From: JAHIZC01 sp043813305
Lineage (GTDB): Bacteria > Omnitrophota > Gorgyraeia > Gygaellales > Profunditerraquicolaceae
Length of the DNA stretch: 24,427 nt
Direction of reading: 5' to 3'
NCBI GenBank assembly: GCA_043813305.1
Contig: JBDRLC010000043.1
Location: 1-24,427, forward strand
Positions 1 to 6,757 of this stretch are shown one piece after another (position 1 is the first letter of the stretch; every line of letters begins with the position of its first letter). Under the pieces are notes generated by a model that was given only the letters and a program-made list of their open reading frames with translations, did no database searches and was not told where the DNA came from. A program made the translations under genes and the position numbers.

Positions 1-1014
1 TGTAGAATACCCCATCTTACCTGCACCCAGAGATTTTAATTTTGTCTGTACGACTCTGATCACCGTATCTTCCACTGCCTTAGCTGCCTTATCTTCGCCC
101 AAAACCTCAAGCATCATTGAAAGCGCACAGATTGCTGCCAATGGATTAATCACGTTTTTACCTGTATATTTAGGAGCACTTCCTCCGATCGGCTCAAACA
201 TCGAAACACCTTGCGGATTAATATTCCCGCCTGCGGCAATCCCCATACCACCTTGCACCATCGCCCCTAAATCAGTAATAATATCTCCAAACATATTATC
301 GGTAACGATCACATCAAACCACTCCGGATTCTTCACAAACCACATCGTAGTGGCATCCACGTGCGCATAATCAGTCCTAATATCGGAATACTCTTTAGCA
401 ACCTGATCAAAGGTTCTCTGCCATAAATCCCAGGCAAAAGTTAAAACATTAGTCTTACCGCAGAGAGTAAGCCTTTTTGCTTTATTACGTTTTTTTGTAT
501 ATTCAAAGGCATAGCGGATACAACGCTCAACACCCTTTCTGGTGTTATAGGAAATCTGTGTCGCTACCTCATCCTTAGTACCCTTCTTCTGAAATTCGCC
601 CATACCTTTATATAGCCCTTCAGAATTCTCGCGCACCACCACAAAGTCAACGTCATCTGGGCCCTTATCCTTTACCGGACAGAAATCGGCATTATAAAGC
701 TTGACCGGCCTCAGGTTGATATATTGGTCTAAAGCAAACCTTATTTTAAGTAGTATCCCAGTCTCAAGGATGCCCGGTTTGACATCCGGATGTCCGATAG
801 CACCAAGATATATCGCTGAGTATTCCTTGAGCTCTTCTATATCCTTATCTTCTACGGTCTTCCCCGTCTTTAGATAATACTCTCCGTCGAAATCAAAGGT
901 CTTGGTTTCGTATTTAAAATTAAACTTCAAGCTCGCTGACTCTAAAATCTTTAAGCCCTCACGTACTACTTCAGGACCTGTTCCATCTCCCGGTATGACT
1001 GCAATTCTATACAT
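1..1014 (-). CDS. leuB: 3-isopropylmalate dehydrogenase (3' end outside window)
   Basis: NAD-dependent oxidative decarboxylation of 3-isopropylmalate, third leucine-specific step, cytosolic. The frame runs open from an ATG at 1014 to base 1 (338 codons, no stop), so the C-terminus is missing. The translation starts MYRIAVIPGDGTGPEVV, the typical N-terminus of the isocitrate/isopropylmalate dehydrogenase superfamily. It also shows the NLRPVKLY and VVVRENSEG blocks, the catalytic-region segment GKTNVLT, the metal-site segment DVIVTDNMFGDIITDLGA, and the cofactor loop GGSAPKYTGKNVINP. An SD-like AGGGG lies about 8 nt before the ATG. The relatives isocitrate, tartrate/D-malate and homoisocitrate dehydrogenase share these blocks; the position just after leuC and leuD argues for LeuB. 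Gap to the upstream small gene is 15 nt, so it is co-transcribed. Confidence 0.85.
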   Translation of the reverse strand, partial: MYRIAVIPGDGTGPEVVREGLKILESASLKFNFKYETKTFDFDGEYYLKTGKTVEDKDIEELKEYSAIYLGAIGHPDVKPGILETGILLKIRFALDQYINLRPVKLYNADFCPVKDKGPDDVDFVVVRENSEGLYKGMGEFQKKGTKDEVATQISYNTRKGVERCIRYAFEYTKKRNKAKRLTLCGKTNVLTFAWDLWQRTFDQVAKEYSDIRTDYAHVDATTMWFVKNPEWFDVIVTDNMFGDIITDLGAMVQGGMGIAAGGNINPQGVSMFEPIGGSAPKYTGKNVINPLAAICALSMMLEVLGEDKAAKAVEDTVIRVVQTKLKSLGAGKMGYST

Positions 1015-1029
1015 CTGTAATCCCCTGTC

Positions 1030-1290
1030 TTAAATTTCCTCAATCAGCTTAACGGAATTCTTATTTAAAATTACCATATTTTTTTTATTAGCTAACGCCT
1101 TGGATAACTGGAATGATTTTGGCTCATTTGTTTTGTAAAACTTTGAATCGGTTACCGCGATAAAACTCCGCCTTTCATCATCAATAAAATCAATCACCCT
1201 CTGCCCGGGATTGATATGAATAATACCGCTTAGTGATGACCCGTCCACGCAGATAATATTAACCTTTCTTTTTTCTTTCTCTACTCTCAT
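1030..1290 (-). CDS. Small conserved hypothetical protein between leuD and leuB
   Basis: An 86-residue protein of unknown function. I place the start at ATG 1290 (MRVEKEKRKVNIICVDG) because it overlaps the leuD stop as TGATG and has GGAGCGG as SD; a longer frame to 1320 would run inside leuD without a better ribosome site. The sequence is predicted beta-rich: an N-terminal strand (KVNIICVDGSSLSGIIHI), a loop with GQRVIDFIDDERRSFIAVTDSKF, then a helix/strand ending in VILNKNSVKLIEEI. There is no signal peptide, TM segment or cysteine cluster. The layout resembles small DUF6812-type proteins, but I assign that only loosely. It is translationally coupled to leuD and lies 15 nt before leuB, so its expression is tied to leucine synthesis; its role is unknown. 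Confidence 0.7.
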   Translation of the reverse strand: MRVEKEKRKVNIICVDGSSLSGIIHINPGQRVIDFIDDERRSFIAVTDSKFYKTNEPKSFQLSKALANKKNMVILNKNSVKLIEEI

Positions 1291-1784
1291 CAATCCGCTC
1301 CTTTCCTGAAACTGATCCAATTCATCAATCCGCCGTATTTTACGATCTCCTGCAGAAACTTAGGAAAAGCCGATACTTTATAAGTTTCACCCTTACTTAA
1401 GTTTGTTATTATACCACCTGATAAATCTATTTCAAGCTCATCTCCCTCTAAAATCCTATCTATATCCTGTAATTCCAAAAAGGGAAGACCGATATTTATA
1501 GAGTTTCGAAAGAATATCCCGGCAAAGCTCTTGGCGATTACTGCAGAGATTCCGCAACCCTTGATCGCTAAAGGTGCATGCTCTCTTGATGAGCCGCAGC
1601 CGAAGTTCTTTCCGGCCACAATTATGTCGCCGGGACTCACTGCCTTAGAAAAGTCCGGCTTGATACTCTCCAGGCAATGACTTCCTAGCTCTTGAGGATC
1701 TGTCGATACTAAATATTTAGCAGAGATGATATCATCTGTATTGATATCATTCCCTAGTTTATGAACTTTGCCTTTTATGACCAT
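1290..1784 (-). CDS. leuD: 3-isopropylmalate dehydratase small subunit
   Basis: Small (swivel-domain) subunit of the isopropylmalate isomerase LeuCD, which interconverts 2- and 3-isopropylmalate in the cytosol. At 164 residues it is the short, stand-alone form seen in the archaeal-type/LeuD2 subfamily. The signature GKNFGCGSSREHAP lies at residues 58-71, and the N-terminal NDINTDDIISAKYL segment is typical. The substrate loop reads YLVST (24-28), which from memory fits isopropylmalate isomerase better than homoaconitase; I cannot check this here. It starts 2 nt after the leuC stop and its TGA overlaps the next gene's ATG by one base, so leuC, leuD and the small gene are tightly coupled. Confidence 0.9.
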   Translation of the reverse strand: MVIKGKVHKLGNDINTDDIISAKYLVSTDPQELGSHCLESIKPDFSKAVSPGDIIVAGKNFGCGSSREHAPLAIKGCGISAVIAKSFAGIFFRNSINIGLPFLELQDIDRILEGDELEIDLSGGIITNLSKGETYKVSAFPKFLQEIVKYGGLMNWISFRKGAD

Positions 1785-1786
1785 AT

Positions 1787-3064
1787 TTACTCTTCGGGAT
1801 GCGCGATCCTTCCCTGTATCGCAGTAGCCGCGGCAACTGCCGGATTAGAAAGATAAACAAATGATTCAGGATGCCCCATCCGGCCGATAAAATTACGGTT
1901 AGTCGTTGCCAAAGCCACTTCACCCTTGGTTAGGATTCCTACGTGCCCGCCCAAGCAGGGTCCGCAGGTCGGCGTTGAAAAAACTCCTCCTGCCTTAACG
2001 AATATCTCTACCAACCCTTCGTTTACTGCCTTAAGATAGACATTTTGTGTTGCGGGTATTACGATTAACTTCAAACCCGCTTTTATCTTCTTACCTTTTA
2101 AGATCCTGCCGGCAACCCTTAGATCAGAAATCCTTCCGTTAGTACAGGAACCGATAACTACCTGATCAACCTTTACATCTTTTAATTCCCTCACCGGCTT
2201 AACATTGCTGGGTAGATGCGGACAGGCGACTTGAGGCTCTAAATCAGTAATATCCCACTCATATACTTTTTCATACTTAGCGTCTTTATCGCTTTTCAAC
2301 TCCATAAATTTCTTTGATACTTTGATGCCCTGACACTTTGACACTTCTTGTATGTATTCTAAAGTAATTTCATCTGGTTCGATTATCCCGGTCCGCGCAC
2401 CTGCTTCAATCGCCATATTGCACATAGATAATCTATCATCCATGCTCAGCCTGCTGATTACCTCTCCGCTAAACTCCATTGCCTTATAGAGAGCGCCGTC
2501 AACTCCGATCTTACCTATCGTAAATAAGATTAAGTCCTTTCCACCTACCCATTTATTACACTTACCTTTATATATAAACTTGATCGTAGCCGGAACCTTA
2601 AACCAGCATCTACCATCGATAAAAGCGCGCGCCAGGTCAGTGGAGCCAACGCCCGTGGCGAAACTTCCTAATGCTCCGTATGTACAGGTGTGCGAATCTG
2701 CACCAATCACCAGATCACCCGGTGAGACTAATCCTAACTCCGGTAAGAGCGCATGTTCAATGCCCATACGCCCGATTTCAAAGTAATTTAAAATCTCCTG
2801 TTCTTTAGCAAAGTCCGCCAGGACTTTACACTGATTAGCGCTCCTTAGGTCTTTTGCCGGAGCAAAATGATCGGGTACCAGGACTATTTTTTTTCTATCA
2901 AAAACCTTCTTTACCCCTGACTTCCTGAACTGCTCAATCGCTAGGGGTGCCGTAATATCATTACCTAAAACCAAATCAACCTTAGCTTCGATAAAATCAC
3001 CCGGACTGATGCCCTTTTTGTCCGTATGGGCCAATAATATCTTCTCTGCGATAGTATAACTCAT
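1787..3064 (-). CDS. leuC: 3-isopropylmalate dehydratase large subunit
   Basis: Large, [4Fe-4S]-carrying subunit of isopropylmalate isomerase; partner of the adjacent LeuD. The 425-residue length fits the LeuC2/aconitase-like short family. Cluster ligands are visible as C307 (VIGSCTNGR), C367 and C370 (PTCGPCLGGH). The substrate/active-site segment VIGADSHTCTYGALGSFATGVGS spans about 119-141 and is quoted here only as a location with key residues D123, S124 and H125. The first codons sit immediately behind an AT-rich inverted repeat, and no clear Shine-Dalgarno is seen before the ATG. A possible promoter lies inside the repeat loop. Homoaconitase large subunits look alike; the leuB neighbour decides the call. 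Confidence 0.92.
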   Translation of the reverse strand: MSYTIAEKILLAHTDKKGISPGDFIEAKVDLVLGNDITAPLAIEQFRKSGVKKVFDRKKIVLVPDHFAPAKDLRSANQCKVLADFAKEQEILNYFEIGRMGIEHALLPELGLVSPGDLVIGADSHTCTYGALGSFATGVGSTDLARAFIDGRCWFKVPATIKFIYKGKCNKWVGGKDLILFTIGKIGVDGALYKAMEFSGEVISRLSMDDRLSMCNMAIEAGARTGIIEPDEITLEYIQEVSKCQGIKVSKKFMELKSDKDAKYEKVYEWDITDLEPQVACPHLPSNVKPVRELKDVKVDQVVIGSCTNGRISDLRVAGRILKGKKIKAGLKLIVIPATQNVYLKAVNEGLVEIFVKAGGVFSTPTCGPCLGGHVGILTKGEVALATTNRNFIGRMGHPESFVYLSNPAVAAATAIQGRIAHPEE

Positions 3065-3070
3065 TTAATT

Positions 3071-3211
3071 AGTAATTAGTAAATCAGTAACTCGTAACTA
3101 GTAAATTTCTTAGTAACTAATATAGCCTCACCTAGATTATCATTCCAAAATTATCTTTTTTAAAAAACTGAACAAAATTACGAGTTACCAGTTACTAGTT
3201 TACTAGTTACT
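3071..3211. repeat. Long imperfect inverted repeat (AGTAACTAGT-type) between fabF and leuC
   Basis: Arms at 3071-3108 and 3174-3211 (38 nt each) are imperfect reverse complements, built from iterations of AGTAACTAGTAA-like units, with a 65-nt loop. The fabF stop codon TAA (3207-3209) lies inside the right arm, and the left arm ends 6 nt from the leuC ATG. This is not a classic rho-independent terminator because no T-run follows the stem. It could act as an mRNA 3'-end stabiliser or be a small MITE-like or minisatellite insertion. Confidence 0.7.
3119..3148 (-). promoter_or_regulatory. Candidate promoter for the leu operon
   Basis: In the loop of the inverted repeat the minus strand reads TTGGAA (3143-3148), an 18-nt spacer, then TATATT (3119-3124), similar to sigma70 boxes at four and five of six positions. 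It lies about 55 nt before the leuC start. No operator or leader peptide for leucine attenuation was seen. Position is plausible but the match is modest. Confidence 0.35.
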
Positions 3212-4451
3212 TAAATTTTTTAACGATTAGGGTAGCGTTATGTCCGCCGAATCCCATGGAATTTGACACACAGACTTCTACTTTTCCTTTGCGGGCTGTG
3301 TTAGGGACATAATCGAGGTCACAATCAGGATCAGGATATTCATAGTTGATTGTAGGGGGGATAACTCCGTCTTTTATCGCCAGGCAACAAACGACAAACT
3401 CAACTCCACCGGCTGCACCTAAGAGATGCCCGGTCATTGATTTAGTAGAAGAAACCGCTACTTTCTTCACATGTTCACCAAAGGCTTTCTTTATCGCCAG
3501 AGTCTCGATTTTATCGTTAAGTTTAGTAGAGGTACCGTGTGCATTTATGTAATCGACGTTCTCCGGATTTAGCTTGGCATCTTTCAGTGCTGCTTTTAAA
3601 GCCCTGGCAGCACCATCACCCTCAGGATCAGGCGCAGTCATATGGTAAGCATCACAGGACATACCGTATCCTGCAATCTCCGCTAAAATATTAGCATTTC
3701 TTTTCTTAGCATGCTCCAGGGTCTCTAAAACCGCTACCCCGCAACCTTCCCCGATAACAAAACCGTCGCGTTCTTGATCAAACGGCCTGCTTGCTTTCTT
3801 GGGATCGTTATTTCTCTTGGAGAGAGCTCTTAATGCACAAAATCCTCCTACCCCTGTAGCGACAACACAACTTTCCGTACCTCCGGCAACCATCACATCG
3901 GCATCTTGGCGTTGAAGGATTCTAAATGCGTCACCTATTGCATGCGAACCGGAAGCACAGGCAGTAGCCACGCAGGAATTAGGGCCTTTCAATCCGAAAA
4001 CAATAGCCACCTGTCCGCTGGCTTCATTTACGATCAGCATCGGGATAAGAAAAGGAGACATTCTTGATACCCCCTTATTCAGCAAGATCTTATGTTGCTC
4101 TTCTATCGTATGTAGACTGCCAATACCCGAACCGATCAATACACCTATACGCGTTCTATCTTCCTTTTCTAAATCCAGGCCTGATACCTCTAACGCCTGT
4201 CGGGACGCGGCAACCGCATACTGGCCGAACTTATCCATACGCCTGGTATCCTTACTGGACATTCCGTAAAAATGAGGATCGAAATCTTTGACTTCCCCGG
4301 CAATTCGTGAATCGAATCCGGTGGTATCAAATCTAGTAATCGGACCTACACCGCTCCTACCCTGCTTTAATGATTGCCAGAAAGTAGACAGATCGTTGCC
4401 TACAGGAGAAATTACTCCCAGGCCTGTAACCACAACTCTCTTTTCTTCCAT
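3207..4451 (-). CDS. fabF: Beta-ketoacyl-ACP synthase II
   Basis: Elongating condensing enzyme of type II fatty-acid synthesis: acyl-ACP plus malonyl-ACP gives 3-ketoacyl-ACP. The 414-residue length is standard. The Cys-His-His triad is visible: C165 in VATACASGSH, H305 in NAHGTSTKLND, and H342 in KSMTGHLLGAAGG. Thiolase-fold N-terminus MEEKRVVVTGLGVISPVGN is typical, as is the C-terminal SNSMGFGGHNATLIV. Two His residues mean it is a KAS I/II enzyme, not FabH-like. It is the last gene of the fab cluster but is separated from acpP by a terminator and several hairpins, so it probably has its own promoter. There is no obvious SD in front of its ATG. The stop codon falls inside a repeat arm. Confidence 0.96.
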   Translation of the reverse strand: MEEKRVVVTGLGVISPVGNDLSTFWQSLKQGRSGVGPITRFDTTGFDSRIAGEVKDFDPHFYGMSSKDTRRMDKFGQYAVAASRQALEVSGLDLEKEDRTRIGVLIGSGIGSLHTIEEQHKILLNKGVSRMSPFLIPMLIVNEASGQVAIVFGLKGPNSCVATACASGSHAIGDAFRILQRQDADVMVAGGTESCVVATGVGGFCALRALSKRNNDPKKASRPFDQERDGFVIGEGCGVAVLETLEHAKKRNANILAEIAGYGMSCDAYHMTAPDPEGDGAARALKAALKDAKLNPENVDYINAHGTSTKLNDKIETLAIKKAFGEHVKKVAVSSTKSMTGHLLGAAGGVEFVVCCLAIKDGVIPPTINYEYPDPDCDLDYVPNTARKGKVEVCVSNSMGFGGHNATLIVKKFK

Positions 4452-4460
4452 ATTAAATGA

Positions 4461-4512
4461 GCACTTGACTTATGAAACAGCTCTATCTCGTTTCTGACAT
4501 AAGTCAATGTGC
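4461..4512. repeat. Inverted repeat just upstream of fabF
   Basis: TTGACTTATG (4465-4474) and CATAAGTCAA (4498-4507) are perfect 10-bp reverse complements. They are flanked by GCAC/GTGC with a one-base bulge, and an inner GAAAC/GTTTC pair nearly continues the stem. In the minus-strand mRNA this would form a hairpin ending about 10 nt before the fabF start codon, in the place where a ribosome site would be expected. Confidence 0.6.
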
Positions 4513-4520
4513 GAATTTAA

Positions 4521-4573
4521 CCCCCACACCAATTGGGAGTTTGAGCTTGGGTATAGACCAATTGGTGTGGGGG
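4521..4573. repeat. Perfect 16-bp inverted repeat in the fabF leader
   Basis: CCCCCACACCAATTGG at 4521-4536 is repeated as its exact reverse complement at 4558-4573, with a 21-nt loop. The flanks (GAATTTAA and TAAGTTC) extend the pairing with one mismatch and one bulge. Each arm contains the self-complementary CCAATTGG. No T-run follows on either strand, so this is not an intrinsic terminator. Confidence 0.75.
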
Positions 4574-4616
4574 TAAGTTCGGATAGATAAATTATGTCGC
4601 CTATTCTATTATTCAT

Positions 4617-4645
4617 ATTATATTGCTCCCTGCCTGCCCTGACTG
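4617..4645 (-). promoter_or_regulatory. Candidate promoter for fabF
   Basis: The minus strand has a perfect TATAAT (4617-4622), preceded at 17 nt by CAGTCA (4640-4645), a poor -35 match. It lies downstream of the acpP terminator and upstream of the two hairpins nearest fabF, where a separate fabF promoter would be expected. Low certainty because of the weak -35. Confidence 0.35.
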
Positions 4646-4668
4646 CCGTCAGGCAGGCGGCAGGCAGG
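4630..4668. repeat. GC-rich CCTGCCTGCC/GGCAGGCAGG inverted repeat
   Basis: CTGCCTGCC on the left and GGCAGGCAG on the right enclose an inner CTGAC-TGCC-GTCAG hairpin and an extra GCAGGC. It is strikingly GC-rich within an AT-rich intergenic region and made of iterated tetranucleotide-like units, which suggests a dispersed repeat rather than a gene-specific control element. Confidence 0.65.
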
Positions 4669-4688
4669 CATAACTTATGTCCTCACTT

Positions 4689-4718
4689 AAAAATTACCCC
4701 GCCCAAGATGCGGCGGGG
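4689..4718 (-). terminator. Rho-independent terminator after acpP
   Basis: On the minus strand CCCCGCC (4712-4718), a short loop and GGCGGGG (4697-4703) form a strong GC stem, followed by TAATTTTT (five T at 4689-4693). It lies about 30 nt past the acpP stop and should end the yceD-to-acpP transcript, giving acpP its own 3' end and separating fabF. Confidence 0.85.
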
Positions 4719-4747
4719 CTAAACTAAAACAAATTTATATTAATCTT

Positions 4748-4987
4748 TTACTTGTTAACTGCTTTTTCTTCAATGTACTTAATCGCATCTCCTACGGTAG
4801 TAATCTTCTCTGCGTCTTCATCCGGTATTTCGATTCCGAATTCTTCTTCCAAAGCCATAACTAACTCTACTGTATCCAGAGAATCCGCACCTAAATCATC
4901 TACAAAAGAGGCTTCTCCTGTTACCTCTTCCGGCTTTACTCCCAATTGTTCTGCGATTATTGACTTCACTTTCTCTTGCACTGCCAT
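4748..4987 (-). CDS. acpP: Acyl carrier protein
   Basis: Small acidic carrier of growing acyl chains for FabD, FabH, FabG, FabF and PlsX; cytosolic. The 79 residues match the family. The phosphopantetheine site is S36 in GADSLDTVELVMALEEEF, and the four-helix acidic pattern is clear. A strong SD (AAGGAGG) precedes the ATG. The gene is flanked by fabG upstream (92-nt gap with two inverted repeats) and by an intrinsic terminator downstream, an arrangement that allows the high, separate expression usual for ACP. Confidence 0.97.
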   Translation of the reverse strand: MAVQEKVKSIIAEQLGVKPEEVTGEASFVDDLGADSLDTVELVMALEEEFGIEIPDEDAEKITTVGDAIKYIEEKAVNK

Positions 4988-4999
4988 TATCCTTCCTCC

Positions 5000-5070
5000 T
5001 TAATTTGCCACCTTCTTAAATTCAGCAAATTAATCCCGAGCATCCTGCTTGGTAAAATTGGATGCGAGGG
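5000..5070. promoter_or_regulatory. Two inverted repeats in the acpP leader
   Basis: Repeat A: TTAATTTGC (5000-5008) and GCAAATTAA (5025-5033), perfect 9-bp arms with a 16-nt loop; its acpP-proximal arm abuts the Shine-Dalgarno. Repeat B: CCCGAGCATCC (5035-5045) and GGATGCGAGGG (5060-5070), nine of eleven positions paired. They could be mRNA hairpins, a processing site or a protein-binding palindrome; the sequence alone does not decide. Confidence 0.5.
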
Positions 5071-5079
5071 ATCTTTTCG

Positions 5080-5823
5080 CTAAGACATAACCATACCACC
5101 ATCCACTACGATGGTCTGACCAGTTACATAATCCGAATCACTCGATGCCAAAAATAAACATACCGCCGCAACATCCCCGGGTTCTCCGAACTTGTTCAAC
5201 GGAATAACTTCCTTCATCTTCTGCTTTAACTCATCCGGAAGCTTAGCCGTCATTTCAGTCTGGATGAATCCGGGCGCAACCGCATTTACATTTATATTGC
5301 GCGATGCAAACTCTTTAGCTGATGACTTAGTAAGAGCGATTATTCCCGCTTTAGAAGCGGAATAATTTGCCTGTCCGGGATTTCCGATAATGCCGATAAT
5401 CGAAGCGATATTAATGATTTTGCCTTGCCGCTTTTTTATCATCGGCCGGGAAACCGCTTTGATACAGTTGAATGTGCCCTTCAGGTTCACATCCAACACT
5501 GCATCCCATTCTGCTTCACTCATCCGCAAGAGAAGATTATCTTTAGTTATCCCAGCATTGTTAACTAATATATCAACCTTTGAGAATTTGTCAAGAATTT
5601 TGTTTACTGATTCTTCTACTTTTCCAAAGTCAGTAACATCCATAATTATCGCCATGGATTTCCTGCCCAGAGCTTCTATCTCCAAGGCAGTCTTTGTGGC
5701 CTGATCGATATTTACATCAGCAATCACGACATCAGCACCTTCTTTGGCAAAGCGCATAGCAATAGCACGGCCTATACCTCTTGCACCACCCGTAACTAAA
5801 GCAACTTTATCTTTAAGATGCAT
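5080..5823 (-). CDS. fabG: 3-oxoacyl-ACP reductase
   Basis: NADPH-dependent reduction of 3-ketoacyl-ACP in fatty-acid elongation; SDR-family Rossmann fold. Cofactor motif TGGARGIGRA at 11-20, NNAG at 88-91, and the catalytic set N113, S141, Y154 and K158 (YSASKAG) are all present. The C-terminal VTGQTIVVDGGMVMS is typical of FabG. Length 247 is standard. The start overlaps the fabD stop by 11 nt (ATGCATCTTAA) and has a good AAGGAGG upstream, so translation is coupled to fabD. Confidence 0.96.
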   Translation of the reverse strand: MHLKDKVALVTGGARGIGRAIAMRFAKEGADVVIADVNIDQATKTALEIEALGRKSMAIIMDVTDFGKVEESVNKILDKFSKVDILVNNAGITKDNLLLRMSEAEWDAVLDVNLKGTFNCIKAVSRPMIKKRQGKIINIASIIGIIGNPGQANYSASKAGIIALTKSSAKEFASRNINVNAVAPGFIQTEMTAKLPDELKQKMKEVIPLNKFGEPGDVAAVCLFLASSDSDYVTGQTIVVDGGMVMS

Positions 5824-6757
5824 TATTTACTTCCTCCTTATTTAAGTTAAGGATATCCTCTTTCTTCTCGATATTTATCACCTCGGCCTTAGGATCAATA
5901 CGGCGCATCAGGCCTTTAAGTACTTTGCCCGGTCCGAATTCGTAATATTTAGTGATGCCTTGAGAAAGCATAAAGCGCATAGAACCCTCCCAGAGCACAG
6001 AACTATAAATCTGCTTTACTAGGCTCTCGGAAAATTCAGTTGCCTTACTTTTCGCCGCAGCATCAACATTACTGACCACGGGAATTTTTGCTTCAGTAAG
6101 GACAAGGTGATCCTTGATGAAATCACCATATTCTCGGGCAGCTTCCCTCATCAGCGAAGAATGAAACGCTCCACTAACATCCAAATCCACGGTTTTCTTG
6201 GCCCCTTTTTCCAATGCCAGTGTTTTTGCTTTATCAACGGCTGCCTTCTCGCCTGATATAACAACTTGCCCGGGGCAATTAAAATTCGCAACCTCTACTT
6301 TTCCTATATTAATACACGCTTCTTTAATCACAGCGGTATCCAGGCCGATTATCGCAGCCATCTTCCCGGGATTTTTTAAGGCGGCGTTATTCATCAGATC
6401 TGCCCGTTTTCGGACTACCCTTACTGCATCCTCAAACTTTAATACCCCTGAGGCCACTAGCGCTGAATACTCACCCAGGCTTAACCCGGCGGTAAAACCT
6501 GCTTCCTCTATACGCAAACCGACAACTGCCTTAAAAGCTTCAAATGCAGCTATACTCATAGTCAATACTGCCGGCTGAGAGATGTGAGTCATCTTTAGCA
6601 TATCTTCCGGCCCATCGAAACACTGAGCCTTTAGATTCCAGCCAAGTACATCTTGAGCTTTATCAAAGACCGCTTTGCTTTCCGGGAAAGTATTATAAAG
6701 GTCCTTACCCATGCCAACGTATTGAGCACCCTGACCTGCGAATAAATAAGCTACCAT
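5813..6757 (-). CDS. fabD: Malonyl-CoA:ACP transacylase
   Basis: Transfers malonyl from CoA to ACP, supplying FabH and FabF. Length 314 is normal. The N-terminal LFAGQGAQYVGMGKDL (oxyanion-loop region), the active Ser S93, the substrate-carboxylate Arg in VVRKRADLMNNAA (about R118) and the catalytic His H199 in SGAFHSSLM are visible. The nucleophile elbow reads GLSLGEYSA instead of the more common GHSLGEYSA, so the residue before the Ser is Leu; the rest is intact, so I expect an active enzyme. It overlaps fabH by 7 nt (ATGGTAG) and fabG by 11 nt. Confidence 0.96.
   Translation of the reverse strand: MVAYLFAGQGAQYVGMGKDLYNTFPESKAVFDKAQDVLGWNLKAQCFDGPEDMLKMTHISQPAVLTMSIAAFEAFKAVVGLRIEEAGFTAGLSLGEYSALVASGVLKFEDAVRVVRKRADLMNNAALKNPGKMAAIIGLDTAVIKEACINIGKVEVANFNCPGQVVISGEKAAVDKAKTLALEKGAKKTVDLDVSGAFHSSLMREAAREYGDFIKDHLVLTEAKIPVVSNVDAAAKSKATEFSESLVKQIYSSVLWEGSMRFMLSQGITKYYEFGPGKVLKGLMRRIDPKAEVINIEKKEDILNLNKEEVNNAS

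Noticed and set aside
2580..2786. Plus-strand frame inside leuC
   Set aside because: It lies wholly antisense to a clear leuC with no ribosome site or recognisable protein; it is a shadow frame.
1290..3064. leuC/leuD as homoaconitase for lysine or coenzyme B synthesis
   Set aside because: The family is close, but the adjacent leuB-type dehydrogenase and YLVST loop favour isopropylmalate isomerase; no other lysine AAA genes are present.
3071..3211. Rho-independent terminator for fabF
   Set aside because: The stem is long but imperfect, its loop is 65 nt and no T-run follows.
4461..4668. CRISPR-like array in front of fabF
   Set aside because: The repeats differ from each other and are inverted, not regularly spaced direct repeats.
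4752..5003. Plus-strand frame antisense to acpP
   Set aside because: The whole frame mirrors acpP; its Ser/Ala/Thr-rich translation is the usual antisense artefact.
6198..6578. 126-residue plus-strand frame within fabD
   Set aside because: Antisense to fabD, low-complexity composition, no SD and no family resemblance.
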